Part shown: positions 8,707-18,345 of the stretch, piece after piece
How positions within the stretch are numbered: position 1 is the stretch's first letter
Layout of the letters: every line of letters begins with the position of its first letter
Origin: Verrucomicrobiales bacterium
GTDB lineage: Bacteria > Verrucomicrobiota > Verrucomicrobiia > Verrucomicrobiales > DEV007
Length of the DNA: 64,000 nt
Direction of reading: 5' to 3'
Assembly (NCBI GenBank): GCA_029210205.1
Contig: JARGOD010000015.1
Location: 1-64,000, forward strand
Notes under the pieces: generated by a model
What the model saw: only the letters and a program-made list of their open reading frames with translations
Databases searched by the model: none
Told to the model about the DNA's origin: nothing
Made by a program: the position numbers and the translations under genes

Positions 8707-9396
8707 CTACGTTGTCCCGTAATCCCGCTTTCCGAAAATAGACGAACCGACACGAACGAGGCTTGCGCCCTCTTCTATCGCAACGGCAAAATCATGGCTC
8801 ATGCCCATGGAGAGCTCAGGTAAAGTCGCGCCAAACTCCACAACGAGGGCATCGCGCAGTTCCCGAAGACGGGCAAAGTCAGGACGAACCACTTCCGGAT
8901 CAGGATTGAAAGCCGGAACGGTCATGAGGCCTCCAATTTTCAGATGTTCAAGTCCGAGCAGGCTTTCCCAATGCTCGCGAGCGGCTTCCGGTGAAAAGCC
9001 GAACTTTGCCTCGTCACCGGAGACATTCACTTGCACAAGAACCTTTGCCTTCATTTCCAGCTCTCCGGCAATGCGATTCATCTGCTGAGCAAGCTCGATC
9101 GAATCAAGGCTGTGGATCGAAGCACAGAGCGGTAGAATTTTTCTCGTCTTGTTCTTCTGCAAATGTCCGATGAGATGCCATTCAAGGTCGTCTACCATCG
9201 CCGGAACCTTGGCGAGAATTTCCTGCACTTTGTTCTCTCCGAACACTTTCTGCCCCGCCGCTACTGCCTCCTGGATCACCTCGACAGGCCAAGTCTTGCT
9301 GACAGCAACGAGAGTGGCAGACCCCGGCTCACGACCGGATACCTTCTCAGCGTCGGCGATACGGGAATGGACCGCTTCGAGGTTTTCTTGAATGCT
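8707..9396 (-). CDS. yggS: YggS/PROSC family PLP homeostasis protein
   Basis: The ATG at 9399 starts a 230-residue single-domain PLP-binding barrel that ends at 8707 (this entry stops just short of the bases shared with the GNAT gene). Markers are LVAVSKTWPVEVIQEA with the PLP lysine, FGENKVQE, WHLIGHLQKNK, LVQVNVSGDEAKFGF and GLMTVPAF, and SMGMSHDFAVAIEEGASLVRVGSSIFG at the end. Proteins of this family buffer pyridoxal phosphate and affect amino-acid balance; no catalytic activity is known. The start overlaps the stop of the upstream acetyltransferase (ATGA), so the two are translationally coupled. Confidence 0.95.
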   Translation of the reverse strand, partial: SIQENLEAVHSRIADAEKVSGREPGSATLVAVSKTWPVEVIQEAVAAGQKVFGENKVQEILAKVPAMVDDLEWHLIGHLQKNKTRKILPLCASIHSLDSIELAQQMNRIAGELEMKAKVLVQVNVSGDEAKFGFSPEAAREHWESLLGLEHLKIGGLMTVPAFNPDPEVVRPDFARLRELRDALVVEFGATLPELSMGMSHDFAVAIEEGASLVRVGSSIFGKRDYGTT

Positions 9397-9893
9397 CATT
9401 TTTCCGGAAGGGCTTCGATACCGTTACGATCGAGCCTTACAATGCGCCATTCCTTCATAATCTTTCCACCCATTTGCTCGTAGAGATCGATCGCGTGATG
9501 ATTCCAGTCGAGGACACACCATTCATAGCGACCCGCGTTCCGCTCTTCCGCAATGGTTCCAACCGCCTTCAGGAGTTTTTTCCCGATTCCCTGTTTTCGG
9601 AACGATTGCTTCACATAGAGATCTTCCAACCAGATACCGGCACGCCCAACGAATGTGGAAAAAGTCGAAAAGAAGATCGCATAGCCAAATAATCCACCGT
9701 CAAATTCGGCAATGAGCGCCTCGGCGACCGGTTTTTCACCGAAGAGACTTTCCTGATAATCCGCCTCGGTCGCAATCATTTCATCGCCAAGCTTCTCAAA
9801 GTCAGCGAGTTCCTGAACCATCTCCAGAATCGCAACGACGTCGCCGGAACAAGCTTTCCGAATCGTCAGTTTGTTTTTTTCGAATTTCTCCAT
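9396..9893 (-). CDS. GNAT family N-acetyltransferase
   Basis: 165 residues with the GNAT fold: RKACSGDVVAILEMVQELADFEKL at the N-terminus, YAIFFSTFSTFVGRAGIWLEDLYVK as strands 3-4, and the acetyl-CoA loop RKQGIGKKLLKAV (the Q/RxxGxG/A motif). The segment WCVLDWNHHAIDLYEQMGGKI is the usual C-terminal half. It resembles diamine/thialysine acetyltransferases (SSAT-like), whose substrates are small amines. Its stop overlaps yggS by four bases. Upstream, 9894-10096, is a non-coding stretch with two large inverted repeats. Confidence 0.9.
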   Translation of the reverse strand: MEKFEKNKLTIRKACSGDVVAILEMVQELADFEKLGDEMIATEADYQESLFGEKPVAEALIAEFDGGLFGYAIFFSTFSTFVGRAGIWLEDLYVKQSFRKQGIGKKLLKAVGTIAEERNAGRYEWCVLDWNHHAIDLYEQMGGKIMKEWRIVRLDRNGIEALPEK

Positions 9894-9946
9894 TTCTTAC
9901 GGCTTTCAAATAGGACTTGGCACGGGGGGTGCTCTTACAGGTTGTC

Positions 9947-10060
9947 GTCAGAAGGCCAACGGCCAACTGACAAAGGGTTGAAACCAGACGGCAACCCGGT
10001 TGACTACAAGTCTTTTGCAGGTTTTACGGGGGTTTTTCCTGCGCTTGTCAACCGGGTTGC
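9947..10060. repeat. Nested inverted repeats between GNAT and MFS genes
   Basis: A perfect 14-base inverted repeat, GCAACCCGGTTGAC at 9991-10004 and GTCAACCGGGTTGC at 10047-10060, encloses 42 bases. Inside is a second pair, GCAGG 10017-10021 and CCTGC 10038-10042. A separate hairpin, GTCAG/CTGAC around two GGCC boxes, spans 9947-9971. The block lies downstream of the MFS stop (10097) and upstream of the GNAT start (9893). It may be the MFS transcript end, a palindromic repeat element or a structured leader. Confidence 0.55.
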
Positions 10061-10096
10061 TTGTTTCATCTCAGGGGAAGGCCCCCGGAGAAAAAC

Positions 10097-11617
10097 CTAA
10101 TGAGCGTTACCGCTTTCTCCATCGAGGAGTTCCACCGGCTTATAGCCGCCTTTCGACCTGAAGTAGAAGAATAGGATCAGGTAACAAATGAGCATGAAGG
10201 TCGGAAGAACCGCGACCTGAAGGAAAGCTGCTTTTTTGTTAGGATACTTCACTTCTTGCAGTGTTTGCTTTTCCTCATCGCTCAGCTCTTGAACCTTATC
10301 AGCATCGATCCCGGGCGTTGCTCCGAGGAAAGGAAGCTCGCGAGGCTCGCTCACCACTTTTTCATAAATCGCCGGATGATTAGCGCTGAGATCCCGGTCG
10401 ATCCCGCGGTCTTGTAGACCACCCATGATCGGTGCACCAAGAATTCCCATTCCAAGAACCCCAACAGCGGAAACTCCATTGAGCGTCAGGGCACCGCCTT
10501 TAGGGAATTGCTCGGCAACGAGTCCCAGTGTCGTCGACCAGAGAAAGGTTTTACCGAGGGCATAGACCGTTGCCGCGACAATGATAACCATTCCTGCAGC
10601 TTTTGAGAGAAAGAGAAGGCCAATGATTGCGATGATCGCACTGATAACGAGTAGCCCGATCGCCGAAAACTTGTGAACGATGGGACCAGCGTAAAAACGA
10701 AGGATCGTCATGATCGTGGAAATATAGATAAAGATCCAACCTGCTTGTGCAGCGGTAAAATCTGCCTGCAGCAAATCAGGCATCCAGCTGTCGGTCCCGA
10801 GCTCGGTTGTTGCGAGCGGTCCCATTGTGAGGAGGACGAGAAGGAACATCCAGTGACCGGGAGTCTTCGTGTAGATCCAGGCAGCAGCACCTGCCACGGC
10901 AGCAATGATTAGAGCCACAGTACCCGACACAACCAGATCAGGATTCAGACTCGAGAGAATCTGCGAGGTCCCGAGAACGAGCAACCAGGTAATGATGAAG
11001 AATCCGATGCCACCGACCTGGCTCAACATCTCTCGGTAGGAAACATTCGCCTCGACCCGCTCGTTCACCGGGAACTTGCGAGGAATAATCATGACCGCAT
11101 AGATCACGACGGGGATGAAGCACATCACATACTTGAGCTGCCAGGAGGCTTCTCCAAGAAGAATTGCCGTGAGCGCACCAAGTGCAAGCCCTGCCGGCCA
11201 ACCCGCGTGCAGGATATTCAGCCACTTTGCTTTCTCCTTATTATAAATCGTGGCGACCACCGGATTAATAAATGCCTCGACCGTTCCGTTGGCAATCGCG
11301 ATGAGAAAGACACTCCAATAGAGAGCGGTCGCCCCATCAGCGAAAAGAGTCAGCAACAAGGAAGCGACATGACAGCCCATCGCAAAATACGCGGCTGTTT
11401 TGTAGCCAATGTAATCAATGATGAGACTGAAGACGATAATACTAATCGCAAAAGGCCAAAGCCCCACTCCGAGGATGGTGCCCTTGTCAGCCTCCGAGAG
11501 CCCAAAGTCTTTCTGCCAATCACCAATAATATTGGCGCGAAGGCCAAAGACAAACGAGGTGGCGACGAGGGCAATGAAGCAGGCCCAAAACAATTTTTTC
11601 TTTTCAGTATCAGTCAT
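10097..11617 (-). CDS. MFS transporter with long C-terminal loop
   Basis: The ATG at 11617 gives a 506-residue protein starting MTDTEKKKLFWACFIALVAT; a longer frame exists but begins with TTG at 11671. About twelve hydrophobic helices are visible. The loop after helix 2 (IDYIGYKTAAYF) matches the MFS A-motif position. A polar insertion of about 60 residues (PAIYEKVVSEPRELPFLG to QTLQEVKYPNKKA) precedes the last helix. Substrate is unknown; sugar-type porters of the NarK/NNP or FHS sort are possible. It is divergent from the DUF1549/1553 gene across about 130 bases, which should hold both promoters. Confidence 0.88.
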   Translation of the reverse strand: MTDTEKKKLFWACFIALVATSFVFGLRANIIGDWQKDFGLSEADKGTILGVGLWPFAISIIVFSLIIDYIGYKTAAYFAMGCHVASLLLTLFADGATALYWSVFLIAIANGTVEAFINPVVATIYNKEKAKWLNILHAGWPAGLALGALTAILLGEASWQLKYVMCFIPVVIYAVMIIPRKFPVNERVEANVSYREMLSQVGGIGFFIITWLLVLGTSQILSSLNPDLVVSGTVALIIAAVAGAAAWIYTKTPGHWMFLLVLLTMGPLATTELGTDSWMPDLLQADFTAAQAGWIFIYISTIMTILRFYAGPIVHKFSAIGLLVISAIIAIIGLLFLSKAAGMVIIVAATVYALGKTFLWSTTLGLVAEQFPKGGALTLNGVSAVGVLGMGILGAPIMGGLQDRGIDRDLSANHPAIYEKVVSEPRELPFLGATPGIDADKVQELSDEEKQTLQEVKYPNKKAAFLQVAVLPTFMLICYLILFFYFRSKGGYKPVELLDGESGNAH

Positions 11618-11749
11618 AGCGGGATCTAAAAGTTCCGGCGCGAAGTGTGAGGAATTCGTAGCGAAATTCAACCACCAATTCAGCTCCCCTGATCGCGTTA
11701 TCGCTCCAAAGGCTGCGTATTCCCGCCGATTGCGTAACGTCGACGAGAG

Positions 11750-14641
11750 ATGACATTTTCGAATCAGTTCATGCCATTAACTTTCCAATCATTCTCGGTA
11801 GCGGGTATTATCGCCCTGGCTTTGGCGTGTCCGTACGGAAACGCGGAAGGCGAGGAGTCTCCTGCCCCTGTCTTTGAGGCCTCTCAGATCGCTTTTTTTG
11901 AAAGCGAGATCCGACCGCTTCTTCTTGCGAACTGCCTCGAGTGTCATTCCGGCGTGAAGGCAAAGACCGGATTGCAGCTGGACTCTCGTCAGGGATGGCT
12001 GCGGGGATCTGACTATCGAAAGGTCATCGATCTCGATAATCCAGTGGACAGCGTTCTCATTCACGCAGTTCGGCAGAGTGGTAAGAAGGGGATTCCTTCG
12101 ATGCCGAAGGATGGAACCAAACTCGGCGAAGATGAAGTGAATGCGCTTCTCAACTGGATCGGCATGGGACTTCCCTGGCCCGAGGAAGAAGTCGAGAGCT
12201 CTGACGATCCTGCCGAACATTGGTCTTTTCAGCCCGTTGCTCCTCCGGAGATGCCCGCAAACCCGGGTCATCCTATCGATCACTTCATTCGCGAGGCGCA
12301 GGAGAAAGCCGGAGTCATCGCTGCACCGAAAGCTGACCGTGCCACACTCTACCGGAGAGTTCACTTCGACCTCCTCGGTCTTCCTCCAAAGTTCGAAGCC
12401 CTTCAGGAGTTCGTTAACGACCCACGACCCGATGAGGTCGTATGGTCGGAGCTATTGGAAGAACTGATGGCCTCGCCTCACTACGGCGAACGCTGGGCGC
12501 GACACTGGATGGACGTCGCCCGCTACTCAGACACGAAGGGATATGAAGCCGGCGGGCGTGAGCGCCGTTTCGTCTACAGCTACACCTATCGCGACTGGCT
12601 CATCAAAGCTTTCAATGAGGACATTCCCTACGATCAATTCATCCTCTATCAACTTGCCGCAGAGCAGCTTGTCGATTGGAAAGGAAAAGACAAACATCAT
12701 CTCGCTGCCCTGGGATTCATCAGTCTTTCGAAAAACGGACGCGAGGAGCTCATCGTCGACGATCGTCTCGACACCACCTTCCGCGGTATGATGGCTCTCA
12801 CGGTTGCCTGCGCCCGGTGCCACGATCACAAGTTTGACCCGATTCCAACGAAGGAATACTACGGACTCTACAGCGTCTTTAAGAACTCGCTAAAAAAGGA
12901 CCAGCCGATTATCGGTAAGCCCGTCGAAGGAAAAGCCTACGAGAAATACCTTAAAGATTTGGCCGAGAAGCAGAAAGTCATCGATGACTTTCTTGAGCCG
13001 AAGCTGGCGAAGGTCGCGGAAGAATTCCCCGACATCGCAAACCGCCGCATCCAACTCATCGCGAAGCTGGAACGTGCTGACCGACGTGAGCTTCAGAACA
13101 AGCAGCGCGTCGTCGACCGATTTGTCGCAGACGCCGAGATGGAGCCTGACAAAGCTCTCATCGTCACCGATACAAAGCCGCCTCGTCCGCAGAATGTGTT
13201 CATCCGGGGCAATCCAGCACGAAAGGGAGATCTCGCCCCTGCTCAGTTTCTATCGATCGCTTCAGCGGGAGAACCGAAACAGTTTACCCAGGGCAGTGGC
13301 CGCCTCGAGATGGCACAGGAAATCGTAAACCCCAACAATCCCCTCACTGCAAGGAACATCGTGAACCGCGTCTGGATGTGGCACTTTGGGGAAGGGATCG
13401 TGCGGTCGATCGATGACTTCGGAATCACAGGAGAGAAACCCGATCATCCGGAGTTACTTGACTGGCTTTCCCATTGGTTCGTCGAAAACGGGTGGTCCAT
13501 CAAAAAACTCCACCACCTCATTCTCACGTCCGCAACGTGGCAACAACAGTCTCGAAATGAGCAGCACGATGAAAACTTAGTCAAAGACCCCGAGAACAGG
13601 CTCCTTTGGACCTTTCCCCGAAAGCGTCTCGAGCTCGAACAGCTTCGTGACTCCATTCTCGACGTGTCAGGAAGTCTGAGTGGCAAAATGTATGGACGCG
13701 CCGTTAAAATCCTCGAGCCTCCTTATTCGGATCGCCGTTCCGTCTACGCCTTTATTGACCGGCAAAATTTGAATCCTGTCTTCCGCAATTTCGACTTTTC
13801 AAATCCCCAGGAAACAAGCGCAAAACGCCCGTCGACGACCATCCCGATGCAGGCGCTCTTCACCTTGAATAGCGAATTCATTCAGAGCCAGTCCAAGCAA
13901 CTTGCGGAGAAAGCGAAAGACGCAAATGACAGCATCGCCTACCTTCACGAACAAGTCTTCGGACAAACCCCGAGTGAGAATGACCGCCTCCTCGCCGACA
14001 GCTTTCTCACCGCTTTCGCATCGGATTCGAAAGGACGGACAAAGCAAACGAACACGGAGTGGAGCTACGGCTACGGAGAAATAGACGAAGCTAACAAAGT
14101 CACTTTCACCCCCCTTCCCCACTGGACCGGAGAAGCGTGGCAAATGGCGAAAGAGCGTCCGCTCAAGAACGATCCACGAAGCTATCTCTACGCAGATGAG
14201 GGCGCGCTACATCCGGGGCACACGTCAAAAGAGAGCTTCATCTATCAATGGGAATCACCCGACGATCTTACGGTCAGTGTTCGCGGGGCCGTCGAGCGCG
14301 CTGCGGTAGGCAAGGGCAACGGAGTCCGCGTTAAAATTGCGAACAGCCGAGGAGAGTTGCTTCGGGACCAGATCATGGATCCAGGCAGAAAGACAATGCA
14401 CATCGGCGTCGAAGCCGTCGAGGTCAGTAAAAATGACAGGCTCTATCTCATCGTGGAGCCACACGAAAACAATTCGAGCCATGACACTGTCCGATGGAGC
14501 CCTCAGATCATCGACCTTTCCGGTACCTGGCCGAAGTGGGGGTTGACCGAGAATTTCTCCGGGCCGGCAACGCCCGCCACGCCGATGAGCGCTTACGCGC
14601 ACGCGCTGCTGAACACAAACCGGTTTCTCTTTGTCGACTAG
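11750..14641 (+). CDS. PSCyt1-DUF1549-DUF1553 secreted cytochrome-type protein
   Basis: 963 residues with a signal peptide (PLTFQSFSVAGIIALALACPYGNAEG). A planctomycete cytochrome C domain follows, with haem motif CLECH near residue 63 and MPKDGTKLGEDEVNALLNWI. DUF1549 then holds WARHWMDVARYSDTKG and a second CxxCH (CARCH). DUF1553 carries NPLTARNIVNRVWMWHFGEGIV and KKLHHLILTSATWQQQS. This architecture is typical of Planctomycetota and Verrucomicrobiota, is found next to DUF1501 proteins, and is thought to act in periplasmic breakdown of complex sugars or other substrates; the reaction is unproven. The DUF1501 start lies 8 bases past its stop. Confidence 0.93.
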   Translation: MTFSNQFMPLTFQSFSVAGIIALALACPYGNAEGEESPAPVFEASQIAFFESEIRPLLLANCLECHSGVKAKTGLQLDSRQGWLRGSDYRKVIDLDNPVDSVLIHAVRQSGKKGIPSMPKDGTKLGEDEVNALLNWIGMGLPWPEEEVESSDDPAEHWSFQPVAPPEMPANPGHPIDHFIREAQEKAGVIAAPKADRATLYRRVHFDLLGLPPKFEALQEFVNDPRPDEVVWSELLEELMASPHYGERWARHWMDVARYSDTKGYEAGGRERRFVYSYTYRDWLIKAFNEDIPYDQFILYQLAAEQLVDWKGKDKHHLAALGFISLSKNGREELIVDDRLDTTFRGMMALTVACARCHDHKFDPIPTKEYYGLYSVFKNSLKKDQPIIGKPVEGKAYEKYLKDLAEKQKVIDDFLEPKLAKVAEEFPDIANRRIQLIAKLERADRRELQNKQRVVDRFVADAEMEPDKALIVTDTKPPRPQNVFIRGNPARKGDLAPAQFLSIASAGEPKQFTQGSGRLEMAQEIVNPNNPLTARNIVNRVWMWHFGEGIVRSIDDFGITGEKPDHPELLDWLSHWFVENGWSIKKLHHLILTSATWQQQSRNEQHDENLVKDPENRLLWTFPRKRLELEQLRDSILDVSGSLSGKMYGRAVKILEPPYSDRRSVYAFIDRQNLNPVFRNFDFSNPQETSAKRPSTTIPMQALFTLNSEFIQSQSKQLAEKAKDANDSIAYLHEQVFGQTPSENDRLLADSFLTAFASDSKGRTKQTNTEWSYGYGEIDEANKVTFTPLPHWTGEAWQMAKERPLKNDPRSYLYADEGALHPGHTSKESFIYQWESPDDLTVSVRGAVERAAVGKGNGVRVKIANSRGELLRDQIMDPGRKTMHIGVEAVEVSKNDRLYLIVEPHENNSSHDTVRWSPQIIDLSGTWPKWGLTENFSGPATPATPMSAYAHALLNTNRFLFVD

Positions 14642-14649
14642 ATAACTTT

Positions 14650-16074
14650 ATGACGCCCCCTCTTTCATCACGCCGTCAATTTCTCCATCGCTCTGGAATG
14701 GGGATGGGATCGCTCGGGCTTGGATCTCTTCTTGGCGATCTCAACGCCGGGGACCGCAGTCTCAATCCTCTCGCTCCCGGGAAAACGCATTTTCCTGCGA
14801 GGGCGAAGCGGGTCATCCACATTTTTGCCAATGGCGGTCCATCGCAAGTCGACTCCTTTGACTACAAGCCAGCGTTAGCAAAGTATCACGGCAAAGAAGT
14901 GCCGGGCGGTGGTCTACGCACCGAAAGAAAAACCGGGACCTTGATGGCATCGCCCTTCAATTTCTCGCAGCACGGTGAGTGTGGACTCTGGGCAAGCGAC
15001 TTATTCCCCAAAGTCTCTGCGATGGCGGATGATCTCTGCGTCATTAATTCGATGTATGCGAACGTTCCGAACCACGAGCCTTCGCTGATGCTCATGAACA
15101 CGGGAGCGGAACGTGCCAGCCTCGTTCGCCCAAGTATGGGCAGTTGGGTGACCTATGGACTTGGAACGGAGAACCAGAACCTACCCGGTTTCGTTTCACT
15201 TTGTCCGGGTGGTGTCCCCATCGTTGAAACTCAAAACTGGCGCTCGGCTTTTCTGCCCGGCGCCTTTCAAGGCACTCACATTGACACTAAAAACACAACT
15301 ATCGCCAAGCTGATTCCAGACATCAAGAATGCGCGAATGCCTCGTGACCTCCAGCGGAAGCAACTCGATTTGATTCAGGAAATGAATCGTCAAGATGCCG
15401 AAGCAAACGGCCTTGACCCAACGATGGAAGCAAGGATTCACTCTCTCGAACTCGCCTACAAGATGCAAATCGAAGCGACCGATGCTTTCAATGTCGAGCG
15501 CGAACCTAAGAACATCCGCGAACTCTATGGCGATACGCTTCACGGCCGTCAGATGCTGATTGCGCGGCGACTCGTCGAGCGGGGCGTTCGTTTCGTGCAG
15601 GTCTGGCACGGCGCCGGCCAACCATGGGACAGTCATTCAAAAATTGCAGAAAATCACGGCAAGCTTGGGAATGAGGCTGACCAGCCAATTGCCGCTCTCC
15701 TGCAAGACCTAAAACAACGCGGACTTCTTGAAGACACTCTCGTTGTCTGGGGTGGAGAATTTGGGCGGACTCCAACCGTTGAACTGCCAACGCCAGGCGC
15801 TAACGCGGCGAACACAATGCTCGGGCGGGACCACAACCATCATGGCTTCACAATGTGGATGGCCGGTGGCGGAACAAAAGGCGGCATGCAATACGGCAAG
15901 ACCGATGAATTCGGATTTCAAGCCGTTGAAAACAAAATGCATGTTCATGACCTGCATGCCACGATTCTACATCTGTTAGGTTTCGATCACGAGAAGCTGA
16001 CCTACCGATACGCGGGCCGCGACTTCCGTCTCACCGATGTACACGGCGAAGTATTTCACGATCTACTCACCTGA
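14650..16074 (+). CDS. DUF1501 Tat-exported protein (sulfatase-like fold)
   Basis: The ATG at 14650 gives 474 residues beginning MTPPLSSRRQFLHRSGMGMGSLGLGSLLG, a clear twin-arginine signal; the longer frame from 14494 overlaps the previous gene and is rejected. DUF1501 markers are KRVIHIFANGGPSQVDSFDYKP, WASDLFPKVSAMADDLCVI, MLIARRLVERGVRFVQVWHG and DTLVVWGGEFGRTP, followed by DHNHHGFTMWMAGGG. The fold is related to alkaline phosphatase/sulfatase enzymes. It is the usual partner of the upstream DUF1549/1553 protein. Its 3' end overlaps the convergent histidine kinase gene by 12 bases. Confidence 0.94.
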   Translation: MTPPLSSRRQFLHRSGMGMGSLGLGSLLGDLNAGDRSLNPLAPGKTHFPARAKRVIHIFANGGPSQVDSFDYKPALAKYHGKEVPGGGLRTERKTGTLMASPFNFSQHGECGLWASDLFPKVSAMADDLCVINSMYANVPNHEPSLMLMNTGAERASLVRPSMGSWVTYGLGTENQNLPGFVSLCPGGVPIVETQNWRSAFLPGAFQGTHIDTKNTTIAKLIPDIKNARMPRDLQRKQLDLIQEMNRQDAEANGLDPTMEARIHSLELAYKMQIEATDAFNVEREPKNIRELYGDTLHGRQMLIARRLVERGVRFVQVWHGAGQPWDSHSKIAENHGKLGNEADQPIAALLQDLKQRGLLEDTLVVWGGEFGRTPTVELPTPGANAANTMLGRDHNHHGFTMWMAGGGTKGGMQYGKTDEFGFQAVENKMHVHDLHATILHLLGFDHEKLTYRYAGRDFRLTDVHGEVFHDLLT

Positions 16075-17628
16075 TAAACCCGGCAAAGTGACTACAAACT
16101 TTGTTAGGTTCTCCTCAGTTCCTACCAGTTGTATGCTCCCTCCGTGCCCCTCTACGATCGCCTGAGTGAGGCTCAACCCGAGACCGTAGCCATCGAGATT
16201 ACGGGAACGTGATCCATCAGCGCGGTAAAATCGTTCGAAGACTTTTGCTCGTGACTCTTTCGGAATTCCCGGGCCGGAATTTTCCACCTCAATCTTGGCT
16301 CCCTTTTCGACATGTTGAAGCGAAAGACTAACAAAGCCACCTTCTTCGTTATATTTTATCGCATTGTTGATCAAGTTAAGAATTGCCTGACGTATCAGGG
16401 TGACATCACCCATCACTGAAACTCCTTGTCCGATTTCAGAGCGAATCACGACCTCACTTTCCTCCGAGAGAACCTTTGCGTCTTCCACCAGCTCCTGAAG
16501 TTCTCCAGACAAATCGATCAACTCGCGCTTTTGGATTAATTCGCCCACGTCGGCCTGGGATAGGAGCATGAGACTTCGGGTGATCGACTTGAGACGGTTT
16601 GTTTCATCTCGCAGGAGGAGGAGCCGGTCTTCCTCACCGGTTCCCGGTTCGCATTCTCGAAGCGCAGATTCAATCTCCCCCTGCATCACCGTGATTGGTG
16701 TTTTAAGTTCGTGAGAAACGTCAGCGCTGAAGCGATTTGCATGGGAAAAACCTACTTCCAGTCTCTCCATCATCCCGTTCAAGACATCGACAAGATGCTC
16801 AAACTCAGGGTCCGAATTTCGTGTCTCTTCAATTCTCGCACTCAAATCACGGGCCGTGATGTGTGCCGCCGCTTCAGAAATCTCCCGAACCGGACGCATT
16901 GCCCGGTCAACCACTAGCCATCCTCCCAGACCAATCAAAGCAATCGCGATGGGAATCCCGACGAGGAACCCGCGTTCCAACGATTTCAAATCGGCAATAG
17001 CCTCAGTCAAGTCAACCGCCGCGAGAACAAAATAGCCTCTTTCATGAGAGACAATAACCCTCCATTCCTTCCCAAATGCCGGCACCGTTGCATATTGCTG
17101 ATCAATCGGTCCGGAACCAGATAGTCCCTCACCTTTGGGAGGCCCCATTCTCCCTGAAGGCCCCTTCGGCCCCCTTATCACTTCGTCGGGTCCTTCAGAC
17201 CGCGGCCCTTTTCCCTTTTCATGCGGTGGACGCGCAGGAGGTTCCATCGCCCAGTCCGGTCGCGGGCGGGATTCAGCCGGTTTTTGTGGAAATCCCTCCG
17301 GAAATCTGGAGAAAAACTGCTCAGCGTCACCGAGCGAAGAATAGACAACTCCATCGTTAATACTGTCGCGAAGATGCAAGATCAATTCAGATTCTTCGAT
17401 CTCATCTCCGTGTGTAATCTCGATGCGCCTTTGCATCACAGTTTGGTTCATACGCGGATGCATATCGCGGATGAGGCGGCCGCTGATTCCCTCCAATTGC
17501 AAGTCAACGCTTTCACGGGCTGAACGAACGAGAAAAGTCCATGCAACAACGCTCACGCCAATGATCACCATTCCTGAAACAAGAGTCGAGATCAGCACCA
17601 AACGAGTTCTGAGTGAGCGTACAATCAT
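16063..17628 (-). CDS. Sensor histidine kinase with Pro/Gly-rich periplasmic domain
   Basis: This 521-residue inner-membrane kinase has a first helix at about residues 10-32, a periplasmic part to about 220, a second helix (GIPIAIALIGLGGWLVV), a HAMP linker, then HisKA (DVSHELKTPITVMQGE) and HATPase_c (NLINNAIKYNEEGG, NSGPGIPKESRAKVFERFYR, GYGLGLSLTQAIVEGHGG). The periplasmic part contains about 55 residues rich in Pro, Gly and charged residues (such as PPARPPHEKGKGPRSEG), an unusual low-complexity sensor insert. Its start overlaps the response regulator stop (ATGA), so it is coupled to its partner. The haem peroxidase upstream also carries P/G-rich tails, hinting at a shared signal. Confidence 0.94.
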   Translation of the reverse strand: MIVRSLRTRLVLISTLVSGMVIIGVSVVAWTFLVRSARESVDLQLEGISGRLIRDMHPRMNQTVMQRRIEITHGDEIEESELILHLRDSINDGVVYSSLGDAEQFFSRFPEGFPQKPAESRPRPDWAMEPPARPPHEKGKGPRSEGPDEVIRGPKGPSGRMGPPKGEGLSGSGPIDQQYATVPAFGKEWRVIVSHERGYFVLAAVDLTEAIADLKSLERGFLVGIPIAIALIGLGGWLVVDRAMRPVREISEAAAHITARDLSARIEETRNSDPEFEHLVDVLNGMMERLEVGFSHANRFSADVSHELKTPITVMQGEIESALRECEPGTGEEDRLLLLRDETNRLKSITRSLMLLSQADVGELIQKRELIDLSGELQELVEDAKVLSEESEVVIRSEIGQGVSVMGDVTLIRQAILNLINNAIKYNEEGGFVSLSLQHVEKGAKIEVENSGPGIPKESRAKVFERFYRADGSRSRNLDGYGLGLSLTQAIVEGHGGSIQLVGTEENLTKFVVTLPGLSGE

Positions 17629-18299
17629 TGAGGCTTTCCGATTCGATACCCCACCCCTCGAACGGTCTCGATCAGTTTCTCAGAAAAGCCTTGATCAGCT
17701 TTTTTTCGTAATCTCTGAATATAGACATCAACCAGATTTGTGTCTGGATCGAAAGTGTAATTCCAAACGTGCTCGCAGATTTGCATTCGACTCATAACCC
17801 GACCAGGTGAACGCATTAAAAATTCAAGGAGAGAAAACTCCCTCATCGTTAGACGAATTTCCTCATCTCCCCGCATCACAACGCGGTTCACCATGTCCAT
17901 AGTTAGATCTCCGACCTTGAGGATATGCGTCGCTTCACCAGTCGATCTTCGCACGATTGTGTGCAGCCTCGCAATCAGCTCTTCGATATAGAAGGGCTTT
18001 GTCATGTAATCGTCGGCCCCGAGATTGAGACCCTCCAAACGCTCATCCAATTCACTCCGTGCGGTGAGCAGCAACACGGGAACACCAAAGCCCTTCTTTC
18101 TCAAGTTCTTCAAAATGCTGAGCCCGTCACGTCCCGGCAACATGATGTCGAGCACAATCGCATCGTAGGGCTCGGTCATCGCAAGCGCGTAGCCGTCATC
18201 GCCGTTGTCTGACATATCAACAACAAAGCCCTGCTCTTTCAGCCCCTTTTCGACAAAGGAAGCGATTCTTTCCTGATCTTCTACGACGAGTATCCTCAT
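17625..18299 (-). CDS. OmpR/PhoB-family response regulator
   Basis: 224 residues: receiver domain 1-115 with acidic pair E7/D8, phospho-acceptor D51 (VLDIMLPGRDG), T79 and K101 (TKPF), followed by a winged-helix trans_reg_C domain (RVVMRGDEEIRLTMREFSLLEFL to DVYIQRLRKKAD). It resembles CusR/QseB-type regulators that pair with the type of kinase encoded next, with which it shares four bases. Its targets are unknown; the neighbouring peroxidase and autotransporter are candidates, and a palindrome at 20309-20324 upstream of the peroxidase could be a binding site. Confidence 0.95.
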   Translation of the reverse strand: MRILVVEDQERIASFVEKGLKEQGFVVDMSDNGDDGYALAMTEPYDAIVLDIMLPGRDGLSILKNLRKKGFGVPVLLLTARSELDERLEGLNLGADDYMTKPFYIEELIARLHTIVRRSTGEATHILKVGDLTMDMVNRVVMRGDEEIRLTMREFSLLEFLMRSPGRVMSRMQICEHVWNYTFDPDTNLVDVYIQRLRKKADQGFSEKLIETVRGVGYRIGKPQ

Positions 18300-18345
18300 A
18301 GACTGATTCTGGTCACTGAATTCATTGGTTCTTTATAAGAGTGAA

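Noticed and set aside
14494-14649. N-terminal extension of the DUF1501 gene
   Set aside because: It lies inside the DUF1549/1553 gene and would bury the twin-arginine signal; the ATG at 14650 gives the expected leader.
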